Origin: Akebia trifoliata
Taxonomy: Eukaryota; Streptophyta; Magnoliopsida; Ranunculales; Lardizabalaceae
Length of the DNA stretch: 64,000 nucleotides
Direction: 5' to 3'
NCBI GenBank assembly: GCA_017979445.1
Contig: CM030718.1
Location: 18,099,021-18,163,020 of the forward strand
The position numbers and the translations under genes were made by a program. The notes beneath the pieces are model-generated. The model was not told the DNA's origin and did no database searches. It worked only from the letters and a program-made list of their open reading frames with translations. Position 1 is the stretch's first letter. Every line of letters begins with the position of its first letter. Positions 1-12,053 of this stretch are shown here, one piece after another.

Positions 1-1522
1 CCTCAATTCATTGGTAGGGCTGGGGGTAACTGAGGCTACAATCTATATTGATTTACAGCTAGTAGTTAACCATGTTAACATGACATTCAAAATACGAAAT
101 CCTAGGATGTAGCTCTACCTGGAGAAAATCAGATCTGCCATACTTTGAACTGGAAAGGTGATAATAGAGTACATACCAAAGACAGACAACAGACATGCAG
201 ATGTTTTACCCTTCATTTCCTCAATGTTGGCAAGACAAGATAAGAGAGAATTGTCATTAGGCTACCAGGAAAGAGTTGGGATAGACGAATCACAATTGGA
301 CAGTGTGATAACTGTAGCAGGAGATCAAGGGGACAATTCAAAGGAAGTAAGACATGTGAAGAGCAGGGCAGAGGGATATACTATCCTGGATGGGAAACTA
401 TACAATAAGTCAATAGAAAAACTACTCCTACGCTGCCTAATGCCAGGAGAGGCAAAGAAAATGCTGAGCGAGATCCACGAAGGAGATTGTGGGAATCATT
501 CAGGGGCAAGGTCTTTGGCCCACAAAATACTCTTTCAAGGGTATTTCTAGTCATATTTATAGAAGGACGCAATTCTGCATGTCAAGTATTGCGATAATTG
601 CCAAAGACATGGAAGAATAATTTGATAGCCAACAATGTAGCTTAATTCCCTCATCAGCCCTTGGCTGTTTACACAATGGGGGATTGATCTAGTAGGCCCA
701 TTGCCTAGGGCACTAGGTAACCTAACCATTTTACTGGTGGTGACAGATTACTTTACTAAGTGGGCGAAAGCACTCATTCTAGTCAAAATTCGCCAGTAGG
801 AGGTTAAGAAGTTCATATGGGAAATCATAATCTGTCGATTTAGTCTGCCACGTACTATAGTCTCAGAAAATGGGAGACAATTTGCAGGAGAGTAAATCAA
901 AGATTTTTGCAGAGAGAATATGATAACGTAGTTACTCTACACGCCACAATATCCGCAGGGCAATGGACAAGCTGAAGCCACAAACAAAGTACTAATATAT
1001 ATGTACAGAAGAAGCTGGCAAAAACAAAGGGAAAATGAACAATGGTCTTGCATGGTGTACTATGGGCCTACAGGACAACTACCAGAACCTCCATAGGGAT
1101 GTCTCCATTCACTGTGGCCTATGGAATAGAGGTAGTGATACCAACAGAAAATAACTTCCCTACAATAAGGTTAAGAGTAGGGCAGACTGACTAAAACAAC
1201 CAGTAGATAATTACAGAATTAGATTTGCTGAAAAAAAAAATGAGAAGCAGCACTGATAAGGCTAGGGAGTTATCATAAGAAGGTACAAAATTACTTCAAT
1301 AAGAGAGTTCGCCACAGGTAGTTCAAAGAAGGAAACCTAGTGTTGTAAAAAGTATTCCAAAATATAGAAGAGCCAAACAGTGGAAATTTGGATCCTAACT
1401 AGGAATGGCCATATAGAGTAGCAATAGTAGGATAGAAAAGAGTGTATTACTTGTTGACAACGATCGGTCAAATGCGGGATAGACCGTGGAATGCATGTAA
1501 CCTGAAAAGATATTATCAATAA
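1..1522 (+). pseudogene. RNase H / integrase remnant of Tat-type pol
   Basis: The first ~230 bases encode the end of the second RNase H, including a DLQLVVNHVN stretch matching the usual DSQLVVNQV motif. The integrase zinc region follows (H and C residues near 470-500), then the catalytic core with WGIDLVGPLP near 680 and TPQYPQGNGQAEATNK near 940-990. The C-terminal part ends in WNACNLKRYYQ and a TAA at 1520-1522. The longest open piece is 158-550. Stops and frame changes break the rest, for example at 548-550 and near 800 and 893. In a working element this part would insert the cDNA into chromosomes. It is not functional here. Confidence 0.88.
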
Positions 1523-1564
1523 AAAATCCTCTTCTGATCGTTGGTAGCTTGTGTGTGGATATAG

Positions 1565-2190
1565 CACTAAAGTTGGATCCCACCTAGATCTGAGCCTACG
1601 TAGGTCTTTTCTACATTAATTGGTAGGGTAAGAAGCTAGTTAGGGCCATACTCTGACAAAAATAATATAACACTAAAAGTTAGATCCCACCTAGATCCGG
1701 GCCTACGTGGGTCTTCTATACCTTAATTGGCACAATAAGAAATTGGTCTGGACTCTACTTTGACACGAGTTTTATAGCACTAAAGATGGATTCTGCTTGG
1801 ATCCAGACCTACGTGGGTCTTCTTTGCCTTAATTGGTAGAGTAAGAATTCGGTCGGGGCCCTACTCTGTCATGAGTCCAAGAACACTGAAAAGAGATCCC
1901 GCCTAGATCTGGGCATATGTGGGTTTTTTCTACCTTAATTGGCAGAGTAAAAAGGTAGTAAGGGCCCTACTTTGACACGAGTTTTATAACACTAAAGATG
2001 GATCTCGCCTGGGTCTTCTCTACCTTAATTGATAGAGTAAGAAGCTAGTTGGGGCCCTACTCTGTCATGAGTCCAAAAGCATTAAAGATGGACCCCACCT
2101 AGGTCCAGGCCTATGTGGGTTTTCTTTGCCTTAATTGGCAGAGTAAGTAGTTGGTCGGGGCCCTACTCTAGCAATAGTAACATAACACTG
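1565..2190 (+). repeat. ~106-bp tandem array, six copies
   Basis: Units begin near 1565, 1671, 1778, 1885, 1990 and 2079. Each starts with CACTAAAGATGGATC-like sequence and contains TACCTTAATTGGCAGAGTAA and a GGGCCCTACTCTG motif. The fifth unit is shorter (about 89 bp). A weaker CACTGAG start at 2187 leads into non-repetitive sequence. Arrays of this kind between pol and the 3' LTR are typical of the Tat group and are a known source of plant satellite DNA. Confidence 0.88.
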
Positions 2191-2934
2191 AGTTGGGCTC
2201 TTCCAAGAGTCTAGTCCTCGTAGCTCTCCTTTGCTTTAACAAGTAGAACGAATAGTTGGACGACTATGCTCTATCTTAAGTGATAGATCACATAGATTTG
2301 TTTAGCTGAAGAGTAGATCCTCGAAGCCCTCCTTCACCTATAGCAAAGAGAAGAATGTTAAATGACTACAGTTTGCCTTAGAATAATAAAAGTATTATAG
2401 AATATCCCTTTTGGGAACAGAGATGAGCATTATACAATTATGCCTTGAAGGCATTAAGCTACATGTTGCGTAACACTGAGTTAGAGCTTTCTTAAATTAC
2501 AGTAGCTCGAAAGTACCTCCCCAAGAACAGAAGGTTGTACCCACACAAAATTTTAAGTAATTTTTTACTATGTGGTTATTTACGAAAAGATTCCATCTAA
2601 GTAAAAATTACGTAAGGTAGAACCTGGGGGGAAGAGGTAGTCAGTATAAGCAGTGCAAGAGAACATATCTGCTGAAGTATTTAAGTAGAGCATAAGGTTA
2701 AAATTTATGCTAAGTTAAAAAGTAGTTTAGTAGTTGAATGTGCAACGCAAACAGTGCAAAAAAGTAAAGTTTATACTAAAGGCAAATTAGCAGTTGGCTT
2801 AAAAGCAAAATTTTCATTGATAGCAAGAGAACTCCAAAAGAAATCCCAAAAATGGGATAGTACAAAAAATATCAGCAAAAGCAGAATACAGTAAAAATCG
2901 AGAAACAAGTCTTCATTCAATAATAGATAATGGG
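2191..2934. other. non-coding part of the Tat element
   Basis: This stretch is AT-rich with no long open frame on either strand. It links the tandem array to the antisense reading frame. I see nothing recognisable in it. Confidence 0.5.
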
Positions 2935-5270
2935 TGAGTAGAAGATGCAATTCTCAACAACAAGATTTGGAGGATCGACCACTTCATTCTGATCAACATT
3001 GATAATAGGGAGATGAGGCAGGTCACTGTATGGGCAGGCGAACCTGTCACTCTGGCTTGATCCAAATCTATGGTTCGCCCAGCCTTTATGAGTTCACCTG
3101 GGACTCAGTCTAGGACAGCAACAGGGTTCCCCTCATCATCTAATTGGAAGGGTGATGCTTGCCCATAATCACTAGACCAGCTAAAAATCTCCTTGGCAGG
3201 AGAACCTTCAGGGCCATCATAGTCATCATTGTCTTCTTCGTCTTCCTCCTCATCATATTAAAGTCAAGTAGCCTCAAAGCCTTCATGATGGGCCTTGGTA
3301 GAAGCCTCCTCTACCAACCGAGAGTATTGGACTTGTAGTTGCCCTAGTAACCTCTTGGTCTCAGCATCATCCTCTTTAGCCTGTGTTGACCTAGCTGTTT
3401 CAAGACCAGCCTTAAGGGAGCCTAGCTTAAGCTCTTGCTATTGTACCCGTTCTTGGAGATCCACTAGCTCTACGTCTCTTTTCTGCACTCTCTCATTGTA
3501 GTTGACCAGTTCCAGTTGAAGAACACCCTAGAGATCTACCAGCTTCTTAGTTTTGGCCTCCAAGTCTAAGTTTTCCTTAGAAAATTGGGCCAAGTTAGCC
3601 TACATCTTCTCTTTAGCATCCTGGGAAAATTGGTTAGAAGAGGCCAATTCAACCTAAAGTAAATTAATTTTTTCCTCATGCTCTTTAGTTAGAGTAGTTA
3701 CCTAGTTCTCAGCCTCACACCATTTCAAGAAGGCCAAGGTTTCATAGGCATTGGCTTGCGAGAAGAATAAAGTAGTTGAGTGAGTAAACATAAAAAGTAA
3801 AGAGCAAAGTGGGAAGAACAAATAATTACCTGATAAAAGCCATGGATGAACTGACTGAAGCCTAGGTTAGCATTGGCCTGGTCCGCCACATCCCAATCCT
3901 TGGGAGAAATGAAGTGGGAGAGTAGAGAGGCAACAATAACAGGGTTCCTCGCCCTACAGCTCCTGTTGTAGACATGGTCAAAGTAGGGTAAAGTCGTTAT
4001 TTTGTTTCCATCCTGGAAGAGGACCTCCAGGGAGTCAAAAGGTCACTAGGACCTTCTTACTCAGATCCCATTGGAAGGGAATGACTCCTTAAACTCTTCC
4101 TAATCAGCCTATGCCTCTTGCGCAGCTAAAGTTCAGAGACAGTGCTATATTCCCTAATTGTGTCCGAGCTCTGCACTGCCTGAGCGTGAGTTTCTTAAGA
4201 AACTCAGCAGATGCAACAACTGCAACAGTAATAGTAGAAGCAATAACAACAATATAAGCAAAAACATAAGTAGAGGTAGAAGTTGGGTCGTTTTGCTCCC
4301 TACGCACCAGTGTCAGTTGGCCTACTTCCCTAGTGGGGATGGAAACATGAGGGGCCAGATTCTTCTTCCTTTTCTTCCTACTCGGGTTAGAGGGAGGAGT
4401 AGCCTTGACGGTAGGGATAAGGAAGAGAACGAACTCTGAGAGGTCGATGTTCATGACATTGGAGAACCTTAAGAGGGTTGAAGGAGAATGAAGGGCAGAA
4501 ACAGACACAAAGGGAAATGGAAGATCTTCCGAAATCTGCTCGACCTGATCAAAGGAAACCCATTGTGCAGGTGGCTGAGACAAAACAGAATGGAAAGAAT
4601 ATATCTGATCACCTTCCACCATCCCTTTAGCAGCTCTGGTTTGGAGGCCCACTACCACTAAACTCCTATCTTGAGATGCCATGCGCTGTTTTTTCCTAGC
4701 CTTAACAATGGAAAGGGTAGAAGAATCTGTAGAGAGAAAAGAAAGTAAAAACAAAGTTAAATTCAGCTATATACAAATTGAAGAATGAGACACAACCAGA
4801 TATTTAAAAACCAATTTTACACTGGAAGGTCTGAGGACCTTAAATATCTCACGAGGAGCATCAGGGGCGAATTCCCAGTTCCCAAAGACAATCAGAGGGT
4901 CCTTGTACCACTCTATGTTAGCATTGGGAAGAAATGGAGCCAGTACAACTGTTGCACTCTTGGAGGATATCGAGTAATATCTAGGATACTGAGGATAGCT
5001 TTCAGATTGTACTTGGAGAGGAAGTCATTGGGGGTTATGCCCATCTTCTTCACTATCTCCACTAGATCGTAGAAGTTGCCAGACATTTGGCCTGGGGCCC
5101 AGTTTATCTTAAGGGAGAGAGAAGAAAACTATGGCTAGCCTTAATTTAGTCGGCATAGGCCATAATTTCTCCCTGTCGACATTTGCCAAACTTCATGGGG
5201 TCTTTGTAGACTCGAATAGACACAGAGGTAGGGATATAAAAGTTCCCTTCGAAGTTGGGTCATGTTGGCA
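2935..5270 (-). pseudogene. decayed antisense accessory ORF of the Tat element
   Basis: Read on the minus strand, the N-terminal part (about 5255 to 4800) contains YIPTSVSIRVYKDPMKFG and GQMSGNFYDLVEIVKKMG. This is the style of the Pfam family 'putative gypsy type transposon' (Transposase_28), named from memory. A 216-codon open piece follows (4754-4104). Then comes a long charged heptad-rich region (about 3760-3290) that looks like a coiled coil, and an acidic tail (DEEEDEEDNDDYDGPEG, near 3250-3190). Several stops and frame shifts interrupt it, so no intact protein is predicted. An accessory gene antisense to gag-pol and just before the 3' LTR is known from Grande-type Tat elements. Its function is not established. 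Confidence 0.62.
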
Positions 5271-5669
5271 GTCATTGAGAAATTAAGATTGTAAAAAAGA
5301 AAAAACAAGAGAATAAGATTACCTTAGCCTGAAAAAGGTAAAAATGACAATGAAACAAAAAGAAAAATAGAGAAAGAATTTTTTCGTAAAATGCAAAGAG
5401 ACGAGATCACAGAGAGCAATAACATAGTAAGAGGGAAAATTAGTACAAAGTTTAATATTTATAGAAGAATAGTAATGGGGCACGTGGACGGGCACAGATG
5501 AAAGACGATTCGTCTCATTCATCAAAGAAAGATTTGAAACGACATAGCATTAAATGCTACGATTCATTAAGAATAAAAGCAATTATAGAGGATCCTGGCA
5601 GCCAATCAGGAGAAGGTTACATGTTTCAAAGAGACGACGAGACTTTGCATCTCCTAGAGAGGGGGTAAT

Positions 5670-6233
5670 TGTAGAGAAAAATAACTGCGTAGTTATCTAA
5701 ATCGTACACATGTCCAAGTCGGTTAGTGGTAGCATAAGAGAGCTACCCAACAGAAGGGCAGGTCAAAGCAAAAAACACCTGGTTTAATTAGAAGGGTAGC
5801 ACAACATTAAATAAGATCTGATCTTCCAAACAGGGCAAACCTGGTCAAAGAATACCCATAATCCTAATATGCGCACGTCAAGCCCAAGGATCTCGGAGGA
5901 TATCTCTTCAGTATAGCATATCCAATATAGGAAATCCCCATTTCATTTAGGATCCAAGGAATCAGGGGATTCTCCGGGATCACTTCTTGTGAGAAGGGGA
6001 AACCTTGATTCGAAGTAATGATTTATAAATAACACGATTTGCACTGAGGAGAAGATTTTTTTTACGAATTGGAGGCCTAATGAGTTTATTCGATTATTCC
6101 TCTACTTCTCTAACTTGAGTGTCGGAGAGTTTTTGGCAGGTACCACGCCGACACTAGTGAGGAGGTGGAAGAAGTGACTTCGGATTCGTGAAGCAGAGTC
6201 CACCAGCACCGTTCACGAGAATCTGACCACACA
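5670..6233 (+). repeat. 3' LTR of the Tat element
   Basis: It begins TGTAGAGAAAAATAACT directly after a purine tract (AGAGAGGGGG, 5656-5665, the likely second-strand primer) and ends ...CTGACCACACA. The 3' half holds the GGAGAGTTTTTGGCAGGTAC and CACGCCGACACTAGT stretch that is common near the end of Tat-group LTRs. The exact 3' edge is less certain than the 5' edge because the other LTR is not in the window. Confidence 0.75.
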
Positions 6234-6269
6234 GTTGTTAAGGACTATGATGTGTCAAGTATGTTCAAA

Positions 6270-6770
6270 CTTAATACTTATGCTCATTTTTCAAGTCTTG
6301 TAATCTTTGACATGATAAATTAGACCAAATAAATCGTAACAATGATTAATATATATGATTAATCAATGCTTAATCTCAAACGATAGTTTTAAACGCTAAC
6401 AAAAGTTCCTACCTTGTAGTAAATGCAAAATTTACGAGAACCTCATTCAAAATTGTTGAGAGAACACCAAGGTCCTAGATCTCGTATATAATGATATCTA
6501 TAAAATGATATATATTCAAACTAAAGGTAATAAGAGATATATTATAACTTTTGTAAATGATGTCTCAAGATATACGTATGTTTACATCATACGCTAAAAA
6601 ATTGAAGCGTTTGGGATGTTTAAAGCATAATTGAGAATTTTCATGATGTCAGGATCAAAACTCTTTTATTTGATTGAGGTGGTGAGTTCCTCGACACATA
6701 ATTTGATAAATTTTGTGAAGAAAATGAAATTCATGTCCGAATAAATCCACATTAGTAACTGCTTGGATTT
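6270..6770 (+). pseudogene. Ty1/copia pre-integrase and integrase relic
   Basis: The stretch near 6450-6480 reads ENTKVLDLVYNDI, the spacer before the copia integrase core. From 6525, RYIITFVNDVSRYTYVYI matches the first part of the core (family form: ITFIDDxSRYxYVY). About 40 codons on, a heavily altered LxSDRGGE-like region sits near 6660-6690. Stops occur at about 6594 and 6630. Only ~500 bases are recognisable and no LTRs or target duplication are visible, so this is a truncated old copy. Confidence 0.72.
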
Positions 6771-7700
6771 ATACTTTGTGAATAGGTGTCATTCCATGGA
6801 TATCCAAGAAGTTGACATACATCATTTAATGGTGATACCTTGCATCAATTAGTGGTAACACTCACATATCTCACAAAAATCTCACACATTTCCCTCATCT
6901 CTCAATTTTCATTATAGTCTTTTATGAGACTTATTAGAGGAATGAGATCAAGTCAAGTTCCTACAAAGTAGTGCTAACTTTTAGAGGAATGAGATCGAGT
7001 CCAGGCTAGGTTAAATCCTAGAGATAGTATTGTTGTGCTCTTTTCTATAAACGGGAGGCTCCAACAATCTTCAAGAAGCGTTTACGTGCCTCTTAACCAA
7101 GTTGATTTAATCAGGGATTATTAACTGAAATCAAGTTTTAAGTTCGATTTCCAATATGTGTTGCCAATAAGAAGATACCCAGATCAACATCATTATAGAT
7201 TCTCTGCAAATAATGTTTAAGGCATTATATAAACTGAAGAACAATGGATTTTCATAGGTTAAGTATCTCTATTGATGCTTCTCATGCAACCCAACACTAC
7301 TATGCTTACACTTTGCACCACTGTAAAGAATTTCAACTCAACTTCTACTTCGACTTCCCATTTTTGTTCCCTTGTCCGTGAACAGTGGGTAATGAGGCAT
7401 AAAGAAGAATGGAATTATTTATTCTCTTAAATGAGTTACAATGGACACTAACGGGTTTATATAGAAAATCAAAAGCAAATATTAAGTACAAAAAAAACAC
7501 TAGATAAGGAAACCTAATATAATCTAATCTCATCAGAATCTATCCTAATCTTAATAAATTTGATATGATATCAAGATACACGATATTATAATGCATCACA
7601 TTCTAGTAATCTAATAAGGAGGGCTAAACAAAAGGATAACATGGAACAAAAGGAAAACTTCTCCATTATCCCGAACCAACCAATTGCGCACTTCTTCCAC
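6771..7700. other. intergenic, 3' side of the CP33-like gene
   Basis: There is no coding region I can support. A short direct repeat (TTAGAGGAATGAGATC) occurs near 6933 and 6979. The part next to 7700 should include the 3' UTR and polyadenylation region of the minus-strand gene. Confidence 0.4.
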
Positions 7701-8512
7701 TCAGTAGGCGTCAATGCCGGATTGAGTTGCATTGCGAAGGATATCTGTTTCTGTCTTTGTTTCTTGGGATGGACTAGCATTGGTTGCAGTCCTTTCTGCA
7801 GCCAGATTTAGCCTCAGGGGTCGCCCTTCGACCTCCTAATTACATACATACATGAACAAATAATGCCAAAAAAAAAAAAGAGAGAGAGAGAAAAAGAGTA
7901 CATATTTGTATCTGCACATTTCAATGGTTAAGTCATGCTTACCACTCCATTCATGGCATCGAGCGCTGACTGTGCTTCTTCTTCCGAAGCAAAAGAGACG
8001 AACCCAAAACCTCTAGATCTCCCAGTATCCCTGTTAAAGATGACCTTGGCACTCAATAAGCCGGGATGGTTAGCAAAGGCATCTCTTAGGTCCTGGGAAG
8101 TAAGGTCCCAGCTAAGGTTTCCAGCATAGAGCTTGTAGGGGCTGTCAATAAAGCCTCGATAGCTGTTACGGATCTTTGGACCCATCACTTCCCTTTCTCC
8201 TCCTCGTGGAACTTCCGGAAAGTTCACCTTCACAGTCCGCCCTCCTATTTGCTATAAGTAACCACCACAAACAACCATCCAATGTAGCAATTAATTCGTG
8301 ATTGTAAGAAAAACAGGATTATAATACATCCAAATGGAGGGTTTTTTGCCTAGAAGATCTCTTATATATGACCCTCAAAGCCATCATGGACTGATACTTT
8401 GCAAATGAAACAAAAAAAATATTCTCGAGTTTTTTTTCTAAAAAATACTCAAAATAAGGGACCAACTGTTTAAATCGACGAATTAATTAGCAATTTACAG
8501 ATGAATCCCCCT

Positions 8513-8545
<33 letters not shown>

Positions 8546-9589
8546 TTTGGCCCCTCCCCAACCCACCACACACAGAGGCCCACACCCCTTTCAACATCAA
8601 GATTCTATTTTCTTCAACTTTCGGATCTCAAGAACAAGATTGGGTTTTTAGGGAGGTTGAAATTGATGGGCTTTTGGGAAGAAACCCCCAAAACATAATT
8701 TGTATAATTCCAAAAAAAATTCCAATTCTTTTCCCAAGATTTTGCCTATCTTTATCCTAATAAAACCGAACTGACCACTACTGTATAATTGTCGATTCTG
8801 AACATTGTCTACAACCCATATTATTTTAATGTTTGCATCATTTATTATAATTGCTAAATTGATGTGGTATTGTAGACGAAATCATGAAAAATTGAAACAA
8901 TTAGAACCCAATTTACGATTTTTTTAACTATTACATCGAGCTAAAAACTATGTCTTCAGTGATTCTGAAAAATAATTTCAATAAATTAAATATAATACTT
9001 ACAGATCCGCTGAAAATCTTAATAGCCTCTTTGGCTTCTTGGACACTGCCCATCGTCACGAAAGAAAATCCTCTGCTTCTCTCTGTTACTCGGTCATAAA
9101 CTATCTAAAAAAACAAGAGAAACACATAAGGTTTACATGTAACAGTAAGAAAGAGACGAAGCAATGTGGGGAGCGGTGGGTCATGATGAGAAATGAAACC
9201 TCTACAGATACGACTCTGCCCGCTTCACTGAAGGCTTGTGTGAGTTGTGAAGAAGTCATGGAATAAGGTAGATTTCCCACATATAATCTGCTCTCTTCAC
9301 TTACTGCTGTTGTCTCCTCCTCCTCCTCCTCTTCTTCTTCTTCTTCTTCTTCTTCTTCTTCGTATTCCTGAGAATCTTCGAAGGTGTTGAAGGAAGCAGA
9401 GGAGGCACGGAATTGGAAAGAATGAGAGAGCGTAGGGAGAAGAGAGATATGATAACTGATTGGGGTTTTGATTTTGAGAATTGTGGGCTTTTTCTCTGGT
9501 AATCCAAAGGCAGCTGTAGTGGGAGAGTACTCGAAGGAGAGGGTGGTGATTCGGTGGGGAAGACGAAGTGCGGAGGAGAGAGATGCCAT
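7701..9589 (-). CDS. CP33: 33-kDa chloroplast ribonucleoprotein (CP33-like), two RRM domains
   Basis: A four-exon gene: 9589-9200, 9104-9003, 8251-7943 and 7835-7701. All three introns are GT-AG and phase 0 (95, 751 and 107 bases), giving 311 codons ending in TGA. The N-terminus is Ser/Thr/Pro-rich and basic, like a plastid transit peptide. An acidic stretch with a long Glu run follows at residues ~72-92. RRM1 has RNP2 LYVGNL (102-107) and RNP1 RGFSFV (141-146, with Ser where Gly/Ala is usual). RRM2 has LYAGNL (205-210) and RGFGFVSF (244-251). The linker RTVKVNFPEVPRGGE is diagnostic of CP33. Chloroplast RNPs bind and stabilise plastid mRNAs and assist editing. The start was chosen because it opens the transit peptide and gives family length. 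No clear TATA box was seen upstream. No sign of decay. Confidence 0.93.
8521..8544. repeat. (CT)n microsatellite in intron 2 of the CP33-like gene
   Basis: About twelve CT units follow a C-rich run inside the 751-base second intron. In the transcript this is a purine (GA) tract, so it is not the branch-site pyrimidine tract. Confidence 0.9.
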
Positions 9590-10399
9590 TGGAACAATTT
9601 ATTTATTTATTAATTGGTGCACCAAAGGAAGAGGGGAGAGGGATTGGCTTGACTCAGATACCCTTAGTATTCAGTGACAAAATGAGATGAGGAAATGTTT
9701 CAAAAGGAATGATAATACATGGTTTCCAAAACTCGGTTTTTAGAAGACCAACTTGTCTCTAACGATTAAACTCGTCTTAGACGAGATAAATTATTAAACT
9801 CAGCAATGGTCGTTTTGGATCGGTACCACATATTGTGATAACCTTACCCAAAATAAAATCTCGGATTTGATTGCCACTGATTTCAGTTCTTGGCATGGGA
9901 TCATTGGAATTAGAATCAACTCGACATACTTCCAATACCCATTGAGTTCCCTTGGGTACCCACTAAGATAGATTATGTGTTTTTAAATGAGAATTTTTTT
10001 TGAATATCCAATAAACTAGATAATTATTTATAAATGTAACATTTATCTACTATTTCCTCAATTGAAAGTTAAAATTGACAATAAATTCTTTAAGTAAATC
10101 AAACTTTTGAAAATGAAAGCATAAAAAATTATAATATGAACCATTTGAAATTGTATAAAAATCTGGAAATTGAATGGGAGCATGTAGAGAAAAGGTAAAA
10201 ATTAAAGAATCCACATTTTCTTTATATTTTAATTTTTCTTCAACTATAGTTACTTTAAGACATCTCTTTGTAAGCATTTAGTTAGATTACCAATTTTATT
10301 ATAATATTATAGATTTACTATTTGGGTACTCGAAGGAGACCCGATTCTTATTGGGTCCGGGATGCTACCCATAATCAGACAGAAAAAAGATCATGTCCA
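9590..10399. other. intergenic, 5' side of the CP33-like gene
   Basis: The minus-strand promoter and 5' UTR of the CP33-like gene must lie in the first part. From about 9980 the sequence is very AT-rich with no supported coding. The left edge of the pararetrovirus copy falls near 10400 but cannot be placed exactly. Confidence 0.4.
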
Positions 10400-10510
10400 T
10401 ATTTGTAGACCTAAAATCAATTAATTGTTTTAGGTACATTGGATACTCGTTGAGACCCTTATGTTTATGCAAAAATAAATATTTTATTTTTAAAAGATAA
10501 AAGACACTTA
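10400..10510 (+). pseudogene. N-proximal piece of the viral movement-protein region, left of the Harbinger insertion
   Basis: About 110 bases resemble the beta-rich core of the 30K-type movement protein just before the part that resumes at 17220. The last ~19 codons (from 10454) are open and in frame with the codons right of the insertion once the 6.7-kb element and one TTA copy are disregarded. A stop at 10451-10453 and a probable frame shift precede them. The expected N-terminus further left is not recognisable. Confidence 0.6.
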
Positions 10511-10988
10511 GGGTATGTTTGATTGCACATGGAAATTCATTTTTCATGGAATTTGAAATCCATGGAAAAATGGTATGGAATTTGAATTTTCATAGAGAAA
10601 ATTTCTCTCTGTTTGATTGCACATGGGAAAATGCATTCATTTTCCAAATCTATTGTTTGATTGCAAGTTGGAAAATTTAAATATTTTTCAATTTCACTGT
10701 TTATTGTCATTTTAGTTATTAAATAAAATGGATCCTATACAATAAAAGTCTATCTAAAAAAACATACTTTCACTACAAAAATTACCATATATAACATTGA
10801 TGTGGTATAAAATTTACAAGCATGATGAATTAGTCATACATCATGATTAATACAAAATAAGTATACCCAAAAAATATATGTAAGACATATCCCCCAAAAA
10901 ATGCAACATATAACCATTGCAAATCAGTATGATTTTTTGTATTATAGTAAATACATCTCCCAAAAAAAAATATGACATCTAACAGATC

Positions 10989-12053
10989 CTAAGTGTCATC
11001 TGACTTTCCTAAGCGCCTAAATAACCAATCCCTCTTCATGTCACTTGCCAAGCCAAGGAATATGTGTGCTGCTTCTTGACGCTCACCCAAGTAATCAATC
11101 GCTTCTAACATGATTTCTCGAGAGATATTAGGAACTTCATTGAGTTCCTTTTGCAATTTGGCTATGTTAGGTCTCTCCATTGCCGTTGTCATACGCATGG
11201 CTGCAGAGGCAAGTATGGAAATCGTTGCATCATTAGATTCTTCAGAATTACGCTTTCGCTTTCTCTTAGACGAAGAATTTTCACGAGAAGGCACCGATGA
11301 AGATCCTGTTTGTTGTGTAGGTACGTCACCTTGTCCAATTGCTTCTTGTACCTCATCGTCTATTTCATCAAGATCTAGTACAAAAAAAAATTAAAAAAAT
11401 ACATTGAAAGATGAAGTATGCAATTTTCAAAATAATTGCATAAACCAAGGAAGAATTCTTACCTATTTCTTCAATTGGAGACATTTCAAGTTCAGTTTCT
11501 ATTCCAGTTGTACATCGTTCTCCACTTGCTTGATCATTACCGACAATAATGGCAAGATCATCATAAAATGGGATGCACTTGTGACGGTATTCTGCATTTT
11601 TTGGATGTTTCTAATAAGAAAAGACAAAAAAATAATCAGAATGATAAATGTATGAAGAAAAAAAATGTCCTTAAATTTAATATTTTGAAAACATACCTCT
11701 ATATACTCTTTCCACGCCTCATCATCTGCTGTCACTAATTGAGTATCCTTATCCCATCCAAAACCACTTTGTGAAATCACCTCCTTTGCATTAAGATATC
11801 TCTTTCTAAGTGTCTTGAGCTTGTATCGTACATTTTGGGCATTTACTTCTTTTTGCAACTTATTACGGAGGACAAAACAAACATTATTTATGTCTTTCGT
11901 ATTCCATCCATTGTCAGTTTTTAGTCCTAAAGCATATTCCTCCAACAATACTTCAATTAAAATTTTATCCATAAGTAAGTCCCATGTCAAATATGGTTTA
12001 TCTTTTGGTTGCTTCTCCTTTTGTTGCCTGCCTTTTTTAGAAGAAGATTCCAT
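10989..12053 (-). CDS. Myb/SANT-like DNA-binding protein of the Harbinger element (ORF1)
   Basis: Three exons, 12053-11697, 11610-11463 and 11374-10989, with GT-AG introns of 86 and 88 bases and 296 codons in total. Residues ~1-25 are Lys/Gln-rich. The Myb/SANT-like domain follows, from YLTWDLLMDKILIEVLLEEY to the exon 1 end DDEAWKEYIE (Myb_DNA-bind_3 type, with the FGWDKDTQLV stretch). A Ser-rich segment comes next, then a basic KRKRKR cluster (a candidate nuclear signal) and a helical C-terminal end. In PIF/Harbinger elements this partner protein binds DNA or helps bring the transposase to the nucleus, and both proteins are needed. The frame also continues upstream to 12080; MESSSKK was chosen as start by resemblance to the family. 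Confidence 0.85.

Larger units (their letters stand above)
1..6233 (+). mobile_element. 3' part of a Ty3/gypsy Tat-group (Retand-like) LTR retrotransposon
   Basis: The parts in order are RNase H and integrase remnants, a ~106-bp tandem array, a long antisense reading frame, a polypurine tract and a 3' LTR. An extra RNase H directly before integrase, satellite-like repeats 3' of pol and an accessory antisense frame before the 3' LTR are known traits of the Tat clade (Retand, Ogre, Grande). The 5' LTR, gag, protease and RT would lie left of the window. Many stops in pol show it is an old, inactive copy. Confidence 0.85.

Noticed and set aside
8501..8698. 65-codon plus-strand frame over the CT repeat
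   Set aside because: It lies in intron 2 of the opposite-strand gene and starts in a microsatellite.
10769..10790. CACTACAAAAATTACC stretch resembling a CACTA terminal repeat
   Set aside because: No partner end, subterminal motifs or 3-bp duplication; it is inside the Harbinger element.
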